Below are positions 42,284 to 53,700 of a DNA stretch of 64,000 nt, in pieces (positions within the stretch are counted from its first letter, which is position 1; every line of letters starts with the position of its first letter). A model generated the notes under the pieces. That model searched no databases. It saw only the letters and a list, made by a program, of their open reading frames with translations, and had not been told where the DNA came from. This stretch comes from Vibrio sp. HI00D65 (GTDB lineage: Bacteria > Pseudomonadota > Gammaproteobacteria > Enterobacterales > Vibrionaceae): contig NZ_LWEH01000013.1 in the NCBI RefSeq assembly GCF_001635455.1, positions 124,001-188,000 of the forward strand, read 5' to 3'. The translations under genes were made by a program, and so were the position numbers.

Positions 42284-43170
42284 TATTCGATTCCTGCATT
42301 TAGCGCTTGGCGAACACCTTCACCGACGAGGTTAATCACTATCACTGCAAACATAATGGCTAGGCCGGGTAAGGTTACTGTCCATGGTGCGAGATAAATA
42401 AGTTCTACAGAATCACCGAGGATAGATCCCCATTCGGTGCTTGGTGCTTGAGCGCCAAGACCAAGGAAGCCTAAAGCAGTGATATCAAGAATTGCGACCG
42501 ACAACGCCAGCGTAATTTCTAGTGCCACGACAGTAAGAATATTCGGAAGAATTGAGTTCCACAGTAGGTAGAAGTCGTTCGCACCATCAAGTCGAGAAGC
42601 CAGAATATAGTCTTTCTCTACCTCTGCATGCACGGCAATGTAGACCGAACGAATAAAGCGCGGAATCAATGCCAAACATAAGGCCAGCAAGATATTGAAC
42701 TCGCCAAAGCCAAGGAATGCCACAAAGATAATTGCCAGTAGCAGAGACGGAATCGACATTACTGTATCAAGCAGGTGGTTTAGAGTACTTGATAGCAAAC
42801 CGCGCGTCATACCCGCAAGTACGCCAATGAGACAGCCAATGACAGCCGCAATTAAGGTAATCACGACCGCAGCGCCAAAGGTAAGCTGAGAACCAATGAT
42901 CAAGCGAGAAAGAATATCTCGACCTAGATCGTCTGTACCTAAGAAGTATTCAACAGTACCTGCTGGATCCCAAGATGGCGGTGTTAAAAGATGACCCGTT
43001 TGCTCTTGTGCATCATGGGGCGCTAACCACGGAGAAGTGATCGTCACCAGAATGATAAGTATCAAACACCACAAGCCAAACATCGCAAGGTTGTTAGAGC
43101 GGAAGCTACGCCAGAAGCGCTCAAACTGGGTAGGAATCTGTTCTTCTTGGTAGACGTTATTTGTTAGCAT
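42283..43170 (-). CDS. sapC: Peptide ABC transporter permease SapC
   Basis: This inner-membrane permease has 295 residues, about six membrane segments and the DppC/OppC-type N-terminal region. The ATPase-contacting EAA-like loop is visible in [21 protein letters not shown] near residue 190. [16 protein letters not shown] near residue 73 is typical of the family. It overlaps sapB by 14 bases and sapD by 1 base, showing tight coupling. Confidence 0.92.
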   Translation of the reverse strand: MLTNNVYQEEQIPTQFERFWRSFRSNNLAMFGLWCLILIILVTITSPWLAPHDAQEQTGHLLTPPSWDPAGTVEYFLGTDDLGRDILSRLIIGSQLTFGAAVVITLIAAVIGCLIGVLAGMTRGLLSSTLNHLLDTVMSIPSLLLAIIFVAFLGFGEFNILLALCLALIPRFIRSVYIAVHAEVEKDYILASRLDGANDFYLLWNSILPNILTVVALEITLALSVAILDITALGFLGLGAQAPSTEWGSILGDSVELIYLAPWTVTLPGLAIMFAVIVINLVGEGVRQALNAGIE

Positions 43171-44119
43171 ACCATTCCTTCCTTACCAGTGGGTTGACCA
43201 TAGCGCCTAGCAGGTCAGACAGAATATTTGCAGTCAAAACCAGAGTTGCCACCACAATTACGCCAGCTTGAATAGAAACGTAATCTTGATTCGATAAAGC
43301 GTCCAGTAACCAGCGCCCAATCCCCGGCCAGTTAAAGATAGACTCGGTAATGATCGCAAGCGTTAACATACTCGACAGTTGAACACCGACCTTAGGAATA
43401 ATCGGTGGAATCGCATTTCGTAATACGTGTTGAGTCACGATCTCTCTTGTTGATAGACCTTTAATACGTGCCGCACGGATGTAGTTCTGCGTCATCACTT
43501 CAGCCACAGATGCTCGCATTAAACGGATAACCTGAGTCGTCGGTGCCAATGCTAAAACAAGACACGGCAGCGCCATGTGCTCGATGACACTTTGCAAAGC
43601 GTGCGCGCGGTAGCGACCTTCAGCAAAAAAGGCATCGATGATCGCAAAGCCTGTCACGTGTTCAATCTCATAAAGTAGATCGTATCGACCGCCAACAGGG
43701 AACATCTCAAAATGCAGAGAGAACACCATGATCATCAAGAGTGCGACCCAGAATATTGGTGCTGAGTAACCGGCCATCGAGGTGAACGAGATAGTGGTGT
43801 CGACAAATTTACCTTGTCTCATGCCTGCGATGGTCCCAAAAGGGATGCCAATCAAAAGCGCTAACACAAACGCAAAGAAACACAGTTCTAATGTGGCTGG
43901 GAACACAACCACAAGCTCCTCAATGATAGGGGTACCGTGTTTGCTCAAGCCAAAATTCAGCGTCGACAATTCAGTGATGTAGCTTATCCAGCCCGGCCAG
44001 AAATCTTGAATCGCCCACGGTGAGGTTTGGTCGAGTCGTAGTAACGAAAAGCCGACCATCGTCAGGATCGCGAGCGTGATAACGAACAGGTTAATACGTC
44101 TTAATGTATACCAAAACAT
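43157..44119 (-). CDS. sapB: Peptide ABC transporter permease SapB
   Basis: The second permease of the Sap complex has 320 residues and a DppB/OppB-like topology: an N-terminal membrane segment (about 9-27), a periplasmic region, then five further segments. The coupling loop appears as AARIKGLSTREIVTQHVLRN near residue 220, and NWPGIGRWLLDAL near 265 is characteristic. The start overlaps the sapA stop by one base. Confidence 0.92.
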   Translation of the reverse strand: MFWYTLRRINLFVITLAILTMVGFSLLRLDQTSPWAIQDFWPGWISYITELSTLNFGLSKHGTPIIEELVVVFPATLELCFFAFVLALLIGIPFGTIAGMRQGKFVDTTISFTSMAGYSAPIFWVALLMIMVFSLHFEMFPVGGRYDLLYEIEHVTGFAIIDAFFAEGRYRAHALQSVIEHMALPCLVLALAPTTQVIRLMRASVAEVMTQNYIRAARIKGLSTREIVTQHVLRNAIPPIIPKVGVQLSSMLTLAIITESIFNWPGIGRWLLDALSNQDYVSIQAGVIVVATLVLTANILSDLLGAMVNPLVRKEWYANK

Positions 44120-45741
44120 CAGTGCACCTCTCTTCTGACTTGATCAAAAGGTTGGGCATTGAACGGGCTTTGTTTAAAGCCGGTTAGTGAACGATCATGC
44201 ACGCGGAACTGCACTCCGTGAGCCAGAGGGATCACAGGTACTTCCTCGTTGAGAATGTTTTGGGCTTGGCGATACAAGTTTACACGGTGCCTTTGTTGGT
44301 TGATCTCTAAGGCTAAATCCAGAAGGAAATCGAAATCTGAATTACACCACATCGATACGTTGAGTCCTGCGCGCTCAGAGCTGCACGAGAGTAGGGGACG
44401 CAAGAAGTTATCAGGGTCACCAGTATTACCGATCCAACCTGTTAGTAGCAGATCTGTTGAGTCGATTGAAGACAGCTGTGTACGGTCGAATCGATCGTCA
44501 GTGTAAAGTTTCAATTCGATGCCGATGTCCGCTAAGTTAGCTTGTATAAGCTCAGCGGTCTTACGCGGGCTTGGGTTGTAAGATCTTGGTTCTAGCGGTA
44601 CCCACATTGAAAGCTCTAATCCTGGCTCTACGCCGGCTTCTTTGAGAAGGGCTATCGCATAGTTTCGGTCATAGCGTACTTGAACATTGTCTTTCTGATG
44701 AGCCCAAGATGTTGGAGGCAGTAGCGTATAAGCCTTGGTTCCTGTACCGTAGTATACCGAATCAAGAATATTCTGGCGGTTGATGGCCAAGTTCAGCGCT
44801 TTACGCACGCGAGAATCACGCAGGGCTGGGTGCTCAGTATTAAGGGCGATGAAAGAGACATTCACCGCTGGTGTCGCGGATATTTGCAGCTCTTCATGTG
44901 CTTGAATGATTGGAATCTGGCTAGAAATCGGCGAGTTCAACACATCACATTCATTGCGCAGCAACTTAGCGAGTGTGCCAGTTCCGCGTTGTGAGGTATC
45001 GAAAACCACTTGGTCCATTTGCACATCACCTTTCCAGTAATGCTTGTTCTTTTTAAGACGCACCAAGTCGTTGATTTGATATTCATCCAGATAGAATGGG
45101 CCTGTACCAACTGGCTTTGAATCGATCTCATTCTTCTCATCAGCAGCCACGAGTTGGTTTGCGTATTCTTTAGAGTGAATCACCGCGTAACTGGTCGCGA
45201 TGTTATTTAGAAAAGAATTATCTGGTCGACTTAATTTGAATTTAACGGTTAAGTCATCCACTGCCGTGATATCGACAATCAAGTTCTTGAAGTCGATGCC
45301 AGCAAACCACGGATATAGACCACCGCCCACATAGTGGAATGGGTTTGAGCTATCAATGATACGTTCGAAACTAAAAACCACATCTTGCGCGTTCATAGAA
45401 CGGGTTGGCGTAAACCAGTCTGTGGTCTGGAACGCAACGTTAGGGCGCAGTTTGAAAGTGTATTCAGTACCTGATTTATCGACAGACCAGCTTGTTGCCA
45501 AATTCTGTTGTGGTCGATAGGTAATAGGATCAAGTGTGAGCAGCGTATCGAAGATTTGAGGGCTCAGCGATTCCGCTGTAATTCCACTATCAACCAATTG
45601 AGGGTTGAAGGTACTAGGATTACCTTGGCCGCAATAAATGAAGCCTTTTTCACGAATTTGCTCGTGATTCACACTCTCACCACATCCGGCTAAAAAGCTC
45701 AGCGTGCAGATGCTCAGTGATAGTCTTATTAGTGCTTTCAT
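44119..45741 (-). CDS. sapA: Peptide-binding protein SapA, lipoprotein form
   Basis: SapA captures peptides in the periplasm and delivers them to SapBC. The 540-residue family 5 solute-binding protein begins with a signal ending in the lipobox LAGC (cysteine near residue 20). It should therefore be anchored to the membrane by lipid, unlike the soluble form of Escherichia coli. CGQGNPSTFNPQLVDSG and VGTGPFYLDEYQ are family features. It is the first gene of the sap operon, starting 102 bases after the pspF stop on the same strand. Confidence 0.92.
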   Translation of the reverse strand: MKALIRLSLSICTLSFLAGCGESVNHEQIREKGFIYCGQGNPSTFNPQLVDSGITAESLSPQIFDTLLTLDPITYRPQQNLATSWSVDKSGTEYTFKLRPNVAFQTTDWFTPTRSMNAQDVVFSFERIIDSSNPFHYVGGGLYPWFAGIDFKNLIVDITAVDDLTVKFKLSRPDNSFLNNIATSYAVIHSKEYANQLVAADEKNEIDSKPVGTGPFYLDEYQINDLVRLKKNKHYWKGDVQMDQVVFDTSQRGTGTLAKLLRNECDVLNSPISSQIPIIQAHEELQISATPAVNVSFIALNTEHPALRDSRVRKALNLAINRQNILDSVYYGTGTKAYTLLPPTSWAHQKDNVQVRYDRNYAIALLKEAGVEPGLELSMWVPLEPRSYNPSPRKTAELIQANLADIGIELKLYTDDRFDRTQLSSIDSTDLLLTGWIGNTGDPDNFLRPLLSCSSERAGLNVSMWCNSDFDFLLDLALEINQQRHRVNLYRQAQNILNEEVPVIPLAHGVQFRVHDRSLTGFKQSPFNAQPFDQVRREVH

Positions 45742-45843
45742 AAAAAGAAATACTTTTCGAAACGAGGCGTTAGAGGAGCCTCAAGATCCCGATAATTTAA
45801 CATTTTATTTATTCGGCTCCAAATAATAATCCTATGAGTGTGG

Positions 45844-46905
45844 CTATTTCTCACTGCCTTGTCCGACAATCGCGTACTTCCTCACCATTCCCCTTAATTG
45901 GTTGTAGGTGAGCCCGAGTAATTCGGCGGCTTGTTTTTGGTTGTACTTGCTCTGTTTTAAGGCTTGATTGAGCAGTTTGATGTCTTGTTGTTCCTGCCAT
46001 GCTTTGTAGTCAAGAGGCAAAGAAAACGAGTTCTCAGTAGAAGTATGGCTGTTGGATGGATCATTGCCAATTCCTTGAGAGGATTCTTGATTCGTGCCCC
46101 ATGCTGGCTTGAACGGGTTAAATACCAAAGATTCAATAGGATATGAGTTATTGCCATGTTGGTAGATGGCACGCTCGATGACGTTTTTGAGCTCTCTGAC
46201 ATTACCCGGCCAAGAGTATGACAATAAAGATTCAATGGCTGATGGTGCAAAGCCAACAAATAGCTCAAGCTCTAATTCACGGCACATCTTAATAGCGTAG
46301 TATTCGGCCAGTAATGTGATGTCTTCTTTTCGCTCACGAAGAGGGGGAATAGTAATCACATCAAAGGCGAGTCTGTCCAATAAGTCAGCTCTGAATTCGC
46401 CCTTAGATGCCATCTCTGGTAGGTCTGCATTGGTCGCACACACCAGCCTTACATTTGCACTCAGTGCTTTTTGTCCACCAACACGTTCATATTGTCCGTA
46501 TTCGATAACCCGCAATAGTTTCTCTTGAACTGCAAGGGGCGTTGTCGCGAGTTCATCAAGAAATAGTGTGCCGCCCTCTGCTCTTTCAAATCGGCCATGG
46601 TGACGACCTTTTGAACCGGTAAAGGAGCCTGACTCATGACCAAACAGCTCTGAATCAATTAAGCCTTCGTTCAGTGTTGAACAGTTTAGCGAGATCAGGG
46701 GCTGGTCCCAACGCTTTGAGAGGTAATGGAGCCTTTGTGCAATCAACTCTTTACCTGTACCACGCTCGCCAATGATCAGAATAGGTCTCTCTATTGGAGC
46801 CAGTTTAGAAACTTTGTCCAACACAGAAAGAAAGCTGGGTGATTCACCAATGAGATTCTGCTGCATAGCGAGTCCTTGTAGTAGCTGAGCGATGGTGGAG
46901 GTCAT
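45844..46905 (-). CDS. pspF: Sigma-54 activator PspF
   Basis: PspF activates the phage-shock (psp) promoter with sigma-54 and is held inactive by PspA. The 353-residue protein has no receiver domain, as expected. It has Walker A GERGTGKE near residue 43, the sigma-54-contacting loop as GSFTGSKG near 92 (usual form GAFTGA), Walker B LFLDE near 113, and a C-terminal helix-turn-helix (NQKQAAELLGLTYNQLRG). It is divergent from pspABC, and the sigma-54 promoter lies in between. This arrangement next to sapA is the same as in enterobacteria. Confidence 0.95.
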   Translation of the reverse strand: MTSTIAQLLQGLAMQQNLIGESPSFLSVLDKVSKLAPIERPILIIGERGTGKELIAQRLHYLSKRWDQPLISLNCSTLNEGLIDSELFGHESGSFTGSKGRHHGRFERAEGGTLFLDELATTPLAVQEKLLRVIEYGQYERVGGQKALSANVRLVCATNADLPEMASKGEFRADLLDRLAFDVITIPPLRERKEDITLLAEYYAIKMCRELELELFVGFAPSAIESLLSYSWPGNVRELKNVIERAIYQHGNNSYPIESLVFNPFKPAWGTNQESSQGIGNDPSNSHTSTENSFSLPLDYKAWQEQQDIKLLNQALKQSKYNQKQAAELLGLTYNQLRGMVRKYAIVGQGSEK

Positions 46906-47015
46906 ATAAGGGCTGTAATGGTGAAAAATACCAATACTTGGTTAAATTCATCATAGCATGATTCAGGTTAATCGCCATTGCATTGTAAGTGACTGATAAT
47001 TAGTGCCTTAAAAGT

Positions 47016-47030
47016 TGGCACGCTACTTGG
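47016..47030 (+). promoter_or_regulatory. Sigma-54 promoter of pspABC
   Basis: TGGCACGCTACTTGG matches the -24/-12 consensus TGGCAC-N5-TTGC closely. It lies about 109 bases upstream of the pspA start, leaving room for a leader, and about 110 bases from the pspF start. Confidence 0.88.
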
Positions 47031-47138
47031 ATTAGTTATGGTAGGTTTAACAACAAATGTAAATTAGCGAGCAAGTGGTGATGAGTCGCACAACGATTTA
47101 AAACGCATTTGCCTTCAATTGTAATTAAGGAGTTCCTC

Positions 47139-47810
47139 ATGGGTATTTTTTCTCGCTTTGCAGACATCGTAAATTCAAACATCAGCGCATTATTAGACAA
47201 GGCTGAAGATCCTGAAAAAATGATTCGCCTGATCATCCAAGAAATGGAAGATACATTGGTAGAGGTTCGCACTAATTCAGCAAAAGCTATTGCGGACAAG
47301 AAAGAACTCGCTCGTAAAGTTGAAGCTATCGAAACTCAGATTCTTGATTGGCAGAATAAAGCGACACTGGCACTCACTAAGCAACGTGAAGATCTAGCGA
47401 GAGCAGCGCTGATCGAAAAGCAAAAGCTTGAAGACATCATCAAGAGTCTACACACAGAGCAAACGTTGGTGCATGAAACGATTGAGAAACTAACGAATGA
47501 GATTGGTAAGCTTGAAACTAAGATCGCAGAAACACGTGCTAAGCAGCAAGCATTGATGATCCGCAACAACGCAGCAAGCAATCGTCGTGATGTGCAAAAA
47601 CATCTGCACTCAAGCAAAACCAGTGAAGCAATGGCGAAGTTTGAGCAATTCTCGCGTAAAGTGGATGAATTAGAAGCTGAAGCGGATGTTTACGCGAAGA
47701 CAGGCAATGCAAAATCGTTAGACCAAGAATTTGCAGAACTACAAGCTCAAGATGAAATTGAAAAAGAGCTAGCGAAGCTGAAGCAACAAGTTGAAAACCG
47801 CGATAAATAA
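47139..47810 (+). CDS. pspA: Phage shock protein A
   Basis: PspA coats stressed inner membrane and inhibits PspF when the membrane is intact. The 223-residue, almost wholly helical protein begins [25 protein letters not shown], with the lipid-binding amphipathic helix first and a PspA/IM30 coiled coil over about residues 25-220. I start it at 47139, behind AAGGAGTTCCTC; the open frame starts upstream at 47109 without family sequence. It is the first gene of the sigma-54-dependent operon. Confidence 0.96.
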   Translation: MGIFSRFADIVNSNISALLDKAEDPEKMIRLIIQEMEDTLVEVRTNSAKAIADKKELARKVEAIETQILDWQNKATLALTKQREDLARAALIEKQKLEDIIKSLHTEQTLVHETIEKLTNEIGKLETKIAETRAKQQALMIRNNAASNRRDVQKHLHSSKTSEAMAKFEQFSRKVDELEAEADVYAKTGNAKSLDQEFAELQAQDEIEKELAKLKQQVENRDK

Positions 47811-47824
47811 TTCAGGAGTTGTCT

Positions 47825-48058
47825 ATGTCCACATTTCTAATTGCAGGTCCACTGATTGTCTTTTTGATCTTCGTGGCACCGCTATGGTTATTCTTACATT
47901 ACCGCAGCAAGAAGAAATCCAGTAATGGGCTATCGGAAACGGATCTTCAACGCCTGCATAAGCTTTCAGCACAAGCAGAGTCGATGCAAGATCGTGTAAC
48001 AACGCTAGAAAAAATACTGGATGCGGAGTCACCTAACTGGAGACGAAACTATGAGTAG
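47825..48058 (+). CDS. pspB: Phage shock protein B
   Basis: PspB is a small membrane protein that, with PspC, senses membrane damage and releases PspF from PspA. The 77-residue product has one N-terminal membrane segment (about residues 4-27) and a cytoplasmic helix with LQRLHKLSAQAESMQDRV, the typical interaction region. The ATG at 47825 follows AGGAGTTGTCT. It overlaps pspC by 8 bases. Confidence 0.94.
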   Translation: MSTFLIAGPLIVFLIFVAPLWLFLHYRSKKKSSNGLSETDLQRLHKLSAQAESMQDRVTTLEKILDAESPNWRRNYE

Positions 48059-48437
48059 AGATCTGTATCGCGATCCAATTAACGGTAAGTTGTCTGGCGT
48101 GTGTGCAGGGTTGGCGAACTATTTCGGCCTGGAAGTTTGGCTGGTTCGTATCATGGTTATCTCTGCTGCACTTCTCGGTGGTAGTTTTTTGGTGTTATTG
48201 GCGTATATTGCTTTGACATTTATGCTTGAAAAACAACCACCTCAGTATGTCGACCAAATGAAGGCTAAACAAGAGCATACGCTCAAGCAAAAGCCTTGGG
48301 AAAAAGGGCAAACTGCAGAGTCGCTATTGAACACTTTAGAGGGTGATTTCCAGAAGTTAGAGACCAGTGTCCGCAACATGGAAGCTTATGTCACATCCGA
48401 TACGTTTAAAGTGAACCGCGAATTCAAGAACATGTAG
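48051..48437 (+). CDS. pspC: Phage shock protein C
   Basis: PspC works with PspB in signalling membrane stress. The 128-residue protein begins MSRDLYRDPINGKLSGVCAGLANYFGLEVWLVRIM, a PspC domain. A membrane segment (about residues 36-62) and a C-terminal helical region follow. The ATG at 48051 lies within pspB, behind GGAGACGAAACT. No pspD is recognised downstream; 48438-48594 shows no gene. Confidence 0.94.
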   Translation: MSRDLYRDPINGKLSGVCAGLANYFGLEVWLVRIMVISAALLGGSFLVLLAYIALTFMLEKQPPQYVDQMKAKQEHTLKQKPWEKGQTAESLLNTLEGDFQKLETSVRNMEAYVTSDTFKVNREFKNM

Positions 48438-48594
48438 CGGCAAAACCTAAACAATATAAGATGACGGTTTAGGAAAATTTATTCCAAGCCGTTATTTTTT
48501 TTGATAATTTTCTCTAAATAAATCTTACGTCGACTGGTAAGTTACATGCGATTAATCTATGTTGTAAAATATTTATAGATATGGATGATCACCA

Positions 48595-49629
48595 ATGTAT
48601 AGAGCCTCCCTTGTCCTATTGACGGCTTTAGCTGGGTTGTCTGGGTGTGGTAAGGAGCTTCTTCCCGTCCCTGAACCTGAATCTAGACCCGCCAAACTCT
48701 TTACTGTCTCCGTCGGTAACAATGCTTTTGAGCGTAATTTCCCTGCTACAACTGAAGCTGGTGATAGAGCGGTACTCGCATTCCGCGTTCCCGGATTATT
48801 ACAGAGCATCGACGTGACTGCTGGGCAGCATGTGTCGAAAGGCGATAAACTCGCCATGTTAAACCCTGATGAATATCAACTGCTAGAGAAGCAAGCACAA
48901 GCAAACTTTCAGCTTGCCGATGTTCAGTATCAACGTGCGATTAAACTGCGTAAAGACCGCGTAGTGTCAGAGCAAGATTTCGACCAAGCGAAAGCGAACC
49001 ACAATTCGGCTCGCGCGATGCTTAATCAAGCGAATGCGAATCTTCGCTACACCACTTTAGTTGCCCCTTATGATGGCACCATTTCCATTATTCCAGCTGA
49101 AAATCATGAGTACATTGCCGCTAAAGAAGGCGTCATGAATATTCAAACTAATCAGATTCTTAAAGTCGTTTTCTTATTGCCCGACCAACTCATTGCGCGC
49201 TTTTCTTCTGGGTTTGAAACCGATGCGACCATGGTATTTGATGCGTTTCCTGAAAACTCCTACGTACTGACGTTCCAAGAGGTAGATACAGAAGCTGACC
49301 CAAAAACTGGTTCATATAAAGTGACCATGGTGATGGAAAGACCAACCGATATCGGCATCTTGCCAGGCATGTCTGGTACCGTGAATCTTGTGTCGGCCCA
49401 AGCAGCTGCAACCAAAATCCCGACCTCTGCCATGATGAGTGATGGCGATGATGTCTCAGTTTGGCGAGTGAATAGTGATGGTATCGTTGAAAAAGTGGCA
49501 ATTGTGATTGATGAAAAACGTCACATTGTCTCTGGCCTAAACGATGGCGACCGCATCGTAACTTCTGGTGTGAATGGCCTTGAATCCGGGATTAAGGTTC
49601 GAGAGTGGATCAAGGAAAGGGGGCTATAA
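48595..49629 (+). CDS. RND efflux periplasmic adaptor lipoprotein (first)
   Basis: This 344-residue membrane fusion protein begins with a signal ending in lipobox LSGC (cysteine near residue 18), so it should be anchored in the inner membrane. It shows the lipoyl half-motifs FRVPGLLQSIDVTAGQHVSKGD and LVAPYDGTISI, an alpha-hairpin between about 90 and 140, and beta-barrel segments. It bridges an RND pump to an outer-membrane channel. A second adaptor gene and the pump gene follow directly. No outer-membrane channel gene is present, so TolC is the probable partner. Confidence 0.88.
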   Translation: MYRASLVLLTALAGLSGCGKELLPVPEPESRPAKLFTVSVGNNAFERNFPATTEAGDRAVLAFRVPGLLQSIDVTAGQHVSKGDKLAMLNPDEYQLLEKQAQANFQLADVQYQRAIKLRKDRVVSEQDFDQAKANHNSARAMLNQANANLRYTTLVAPYDGTISIIPAENHEYIAAKEGVMNIQTNQILKVVFLLPDQLIARFSSGFETDATMVFDAFPENSYVLTFQEVDTEADPKTGSYKVTMVMERPTDIGILPGMSGTVNLVSAQAAATKIPTSAMMSDGDDVSVWRVNSDGIVEKVAIVIDEKRHIVSGLNDGDRIVTSGVNGLESGIKVREWIKERGL

Positions 49630-49630
49630 C

Positions 49631-50716
49631 ATGAGTGCATTCAAATTAGCGACAGGACTGTCATGTTTAGCTTTGCTGACCGCTTGTGGAGAAAAGTCTC
49701 AAGTAGAAGCCGAGAACATTCCATTAGTTAAAGCGATTGAGATTTCAGTATTAGATTTCAATGACAAACTCTATTTCCCTGCCGTTGCCAATGCGGCAGA
49801 AAAAGCACATCTGAGCTTTCGTGTGGCGGGCGAGATATACAGGCTCGATGTCAAAGAAGGCGAACGAGTTGAGGCTGGGGATGTGATTGCTGAGCTTGAT
49901 CCTACGGACTATCAATTAGACGTCGATAATGCCCAAGCTCGATATACTGTGGTGAACAGCCAGTTCAGGCGTTCAAAGCCTCTAGTGAAAAAGGGCTTAC
50001 TCGCGAAGTCTCAGTTTGATGAGATTGCCGCTCAACGTCAGATTGCATACGCCGAGTTAGAACTGGCGAAGCTTCGCTTGTCTTTCACTAAGCTCAAAGC
50101 TCCCGTTGATGGCATCATTTCCCGTGTCAGTGTCGACCAATTTGAGAACATTCAAGTGGGTCAGCAAATCGTGAATATTCACAGCGTCGAGGATGTTGAG
50201 GTGGTGATTCAGCTACCTGATCAAATCTACGTTAATCAGCCTAGCGAGGCCATCCTTGAAAATATGACGGCCTTGGTACGAGTTCCAAGCGGTAATGAGT
50301 ATCCAGCAGGCATTAAAGAGTTCACAACAGAGCCCGATCCAAGCACCGGAACCTTTACCGTGACCTTGGCACTACCGATGCCTGAAGACGATCTGATTCT
50401 GGATGGTATGGCGGTCGATGTTACCTCACATGGTCGAGATATTGGCTTAGAACTGAAAGCCGGTGTTTTAGTACCTATTGAGGCGGTATTTAATGCTGAC
50501 GGCGATGAACTTACTCGTAAGAATTCATTCGTCTGGGTCATTAATGACGACAACACAGTTTCAAAGCAGAAAGTGGTATTAGGTAAAGCCAATCAGAAAA
50601 CGTTGCAAATAATCAAAGGATTAGAGATGGGGCAGCATATAGTTGTAGCGGGCGTATCGCGATTGCGAGATGGGATGACAGTGGAAGTATTATCTCAGGA
50701 GGCGAACAATGAGTGA
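49631..50716 (+). CDS. RND efflux periplasmic adaptor lipoprotein (second)
   Basis: A second adaptor of 361 residues begins MSAFKLATGLSCLALLTACGE, with a lipobox at LTAC. It has the same layout as the first: FRVAGEIYRLDVKEGERVEAGD, an alpha-hairpin with KKGLLAKSQFDE, and LKAPVDGIISRV. It starts one base after the previous stop, behind GGGGGCTATAAC, and overlaps the pump gene by 8 bases. Loci with two adaptors and one pump are known in vibrios (for example VexIJK-type). Whether this is that system is not established here. Confidence 0.88.
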   Translation: MSAFKLATGLSCLALLTACGEKSQVEAENIPLVKAIEISVLDFNDKLYFPAVANAAEKAHLSFRVAGEIYRLDVKEGERVEAGDVIAELDPTDYQLDVDNAQARYTVVNSQFRRSKPLVKKGLLAKSQFDEIAAQRQIAYAELELAKLRLSFTKLKAPVDGIISRVSVDQFENIQVGQQIVNIHSVEDVEVVIQLPDQIYVNQPSEAILENMTALVRVPSGNEYPAGIKEFTTEPDPSTGTFTVTLALPMPEDDLILDGMAVDVTSHGRDIGLELKAGVLVPIEAVFNADGDELTRKNSFVWVINDDNTVSKQKVVLGKANQKTLQIIKGLEMGQHIVVAGVSRLRDGMTVEVLSQEANNE

Positions 50717-53700
50717 AGCAAATAACAAGCCCCAGAATGACGCTCAACAGGGTGATGACCAGATCACGGGTGTAGCGGCTTATTTTATTCGCAATAAAGT
50801 CATCAGCTGGATGCTGTCGTTAATCTTCCTGATTGGTGGTGTGTCTGCCTTCTTTGGTTTGGGACGTCTAGAGGACCCGGCCTTTACCATCAAAGATGCG
50901 ATGGTTGTCACCTCTTACCCGGGTGCGACACCGCAGCAAGTGGAAGAGGAAGTAACCTATCCGCTAGAGAAAGCGATCCAACAACTTACCTATGTTGACG
51001 AGGTTAACTCTATCTCCAGTCGAGGCCTGTCTCAGGTAACGGTAACGATGAAGAATAACTATGGCCCAGACGATCTGCCGCAGATTTGGGATGAACTTCG
51101 TCGAAAAGTGAATGATTTGAAAGTGTCACTGCCGCCCGGTGTGAACGATCCACAAGTCATCGATGATTTTGGTGATGTTTACGGTATTTTGCTTGCGGTA
51201 ACCGGTGATGGCTACAGCTACAAAGAGCTGTTGGATTATATCGATTATTTAAGGCGTGAGCTGGAGCTAGTTGATGGGGTCAGTAAAGTTTCTGTTTCTG
51301 GTCAGCAGCAAGAGCAAGTATTCATCGAAATCTCGATGAAACGGATCAGTTCTTTGGGTATTTCGCCGAGCACGGTATTTAATCTTTTATCGACTCAAAA
51401 CATTGTTTCCAGTGCAGGCGCGGTGAGAATTGGGGACGAATACATTCGTATCCATCCTACGGGCGAATTTCAGAACGTAGAACAGTTGGGTGATTTGATT
51501 CTGACCGAAGGTGGTGCTCAAGGCCTTATCTATCTAAAAGATGTGGCAGAAGTAACCCGCGGTTATGTTGAAGTACCGACTAACATTATCGGTTACAACG
51601 GCAAACTAGCGCTTAACCTTGGTGTGTCCTTTGCTCAAGGCGTAAACGTGGTCGCGGTGGGTGAAGCGTTTGACCGAAGACTTGCTGAATTGAAATACCA
51701 ACAGCCAGTAGGCATCGACATTTCAGAAGTTTATAACCAACCTAAAGAAGTAGATAAGTCAGTAAGTGGCTTCGTGGTGAGCTTAGGGCAGGCTGTTGCA
51801 ATCGTAATCGTGGTGCTGCTGTTCTTTATGGGTCTTCGTTCAGGTCTTCTGATTGGCTTGATACTGCTACTGACCGTGTTTGGCACCTTCATTTTCATGC
51901 AGTACTTCAAAATCGACCTACAACGTATCTCATTGGGTGCATTGGTTATCGCACTGGGGATGCTGGTGGATAACGCCATAGTGGTGGTTGAAGGGATATT
52001 GATCGGCACGCAGAAGGGGCGAACCCGGATGCAGGCTGCCACTGATATCGTAACTCAGACTAAATGGCCATTGCTGGGTGCAACGGTGATTGCGGTAACG
52101 GCATTTGCGCCAATCGGTTTGTCTGAAGACTCGACGGGTGAGTACTGTGGCACCTTGTTCACGGTTCTACTTATCTCGCTAATGTTGAGCTGGTTTACGG
52201 CTATCTCAATTACGCCATTCTTTGCCGATATCTTCTTTAAAGGCCAGAAGGTTGATGCTGATAATGAGGGCAAAGATCCGTATAATGGGATGGTTTTTGT
52301 TGTCTACAAAAACTTCCTAGAATTCTGTATGAAGCGTGCTTGGCTAACCATGATTGTTCTGGTTATTGGTCTCGGTGCGAGTGTTTACGGTTTTGGTTTC
52401 GTAAAACAAGCTTTCTTCCCATCATCGACAACACCTATGTTCCAAGTTGATGTTTGGATGCCGGAAGGGACCGATATTCGAGCGACCAACACTAAGCTTA
52501 AAGTGCTTGAAAGCTGGTTAGCTGAACAGGACGAAGTTGAACACATCACGACGACCGCAGGTAAAGGCTTGCAACGTTTCATGCTGACTTACGCGCCTGA
52601 GAAAAGCTATAGCGCTTATGGCGAGATAACAGTTCGCGTTAAGAGTTACGAAGTGCTTGAAGGGTTAATGAAGCGCTTCCGTGAGCATGTTAATGGTCAA
52701 TTCCCTGAGATCGACTACAAGCTTAAAAAGATTGAGTTAGGGCCTGGTGGTGGTGCGAAGATTGAAGCTCGTATTGTAGGCTCTGATCCAACGGTATTAC
52801 GTTCAATCGCAGCGCAAGTGATGGATGTCATGCGTGCTGATAGCGGTGCATTTAACGTTCGCCACGACTGGCGTGAAAGAACTAAGGTTCTAGAGCCTCA
52901 GTTCAATGAAAGCCAAGCTCGTCGTTACGGTATCACCAAGTCTGATGTTGATGATTTCCTCGCGATGTCTTTCTCTGGTAAGTCGATTGGTGTGTATCGT
53001 GATGGTACAACGCTGATGCCAATTGTGGCTCGTTTACCGGAAGATGAGCGTGTTGATATTCGTAACATCGAAGGTATGAAGATTTGGAGCCCTGCGCTAA
53101 GTGAATACATCCCACTACAACAAGTGACTTTAGGTTACGAGTTGGAATGGGAAGATCCACTGATCATCCGTAAAAACCGTAAGCGTATGCTGACAGTCAT
53201 GGCGGATCCTGACCTACTGGGCGAAGAAACTGCTTCTACGCTACAAAAGCGCCTACAGCCACAAATTGAAGCGATTGAGATGCCACCTGGTTATTCTCTT
53301 GAGTGGGGTGGTGAGTATGAATCATCAGCTAAAGCGCAGGCATCTCTGTTTACAACCATGCCTCTTGGCTATTTGTTTATGTTCTTGATCACTGTGTTCC
53401 TGTTTAACTCAGTGAAAGAGCCGCTGATCGTCTGGTTAACGGTACCGCTGGCTTTAATTGGTGTGACGACTGGCTTGCTGGCCTTAAACACCCCATTTGG
53501 CTTTATGGCTCTGTTAGGTTTCTTGAGTCTATCCGGGATGCTTTTGAAGAACGGTATTGTACTGCTTGACCAAATCGAGATTGAGATGAAGTCAGGTAAG
53601 CACCCTTATGTGGCTATTGTTGATGCTGCACTAAGCCGTGTTCGCCCGGTATGTATGGCAGCGATTACGACGATTCTTGGTATGATTCCACTATTGCCTG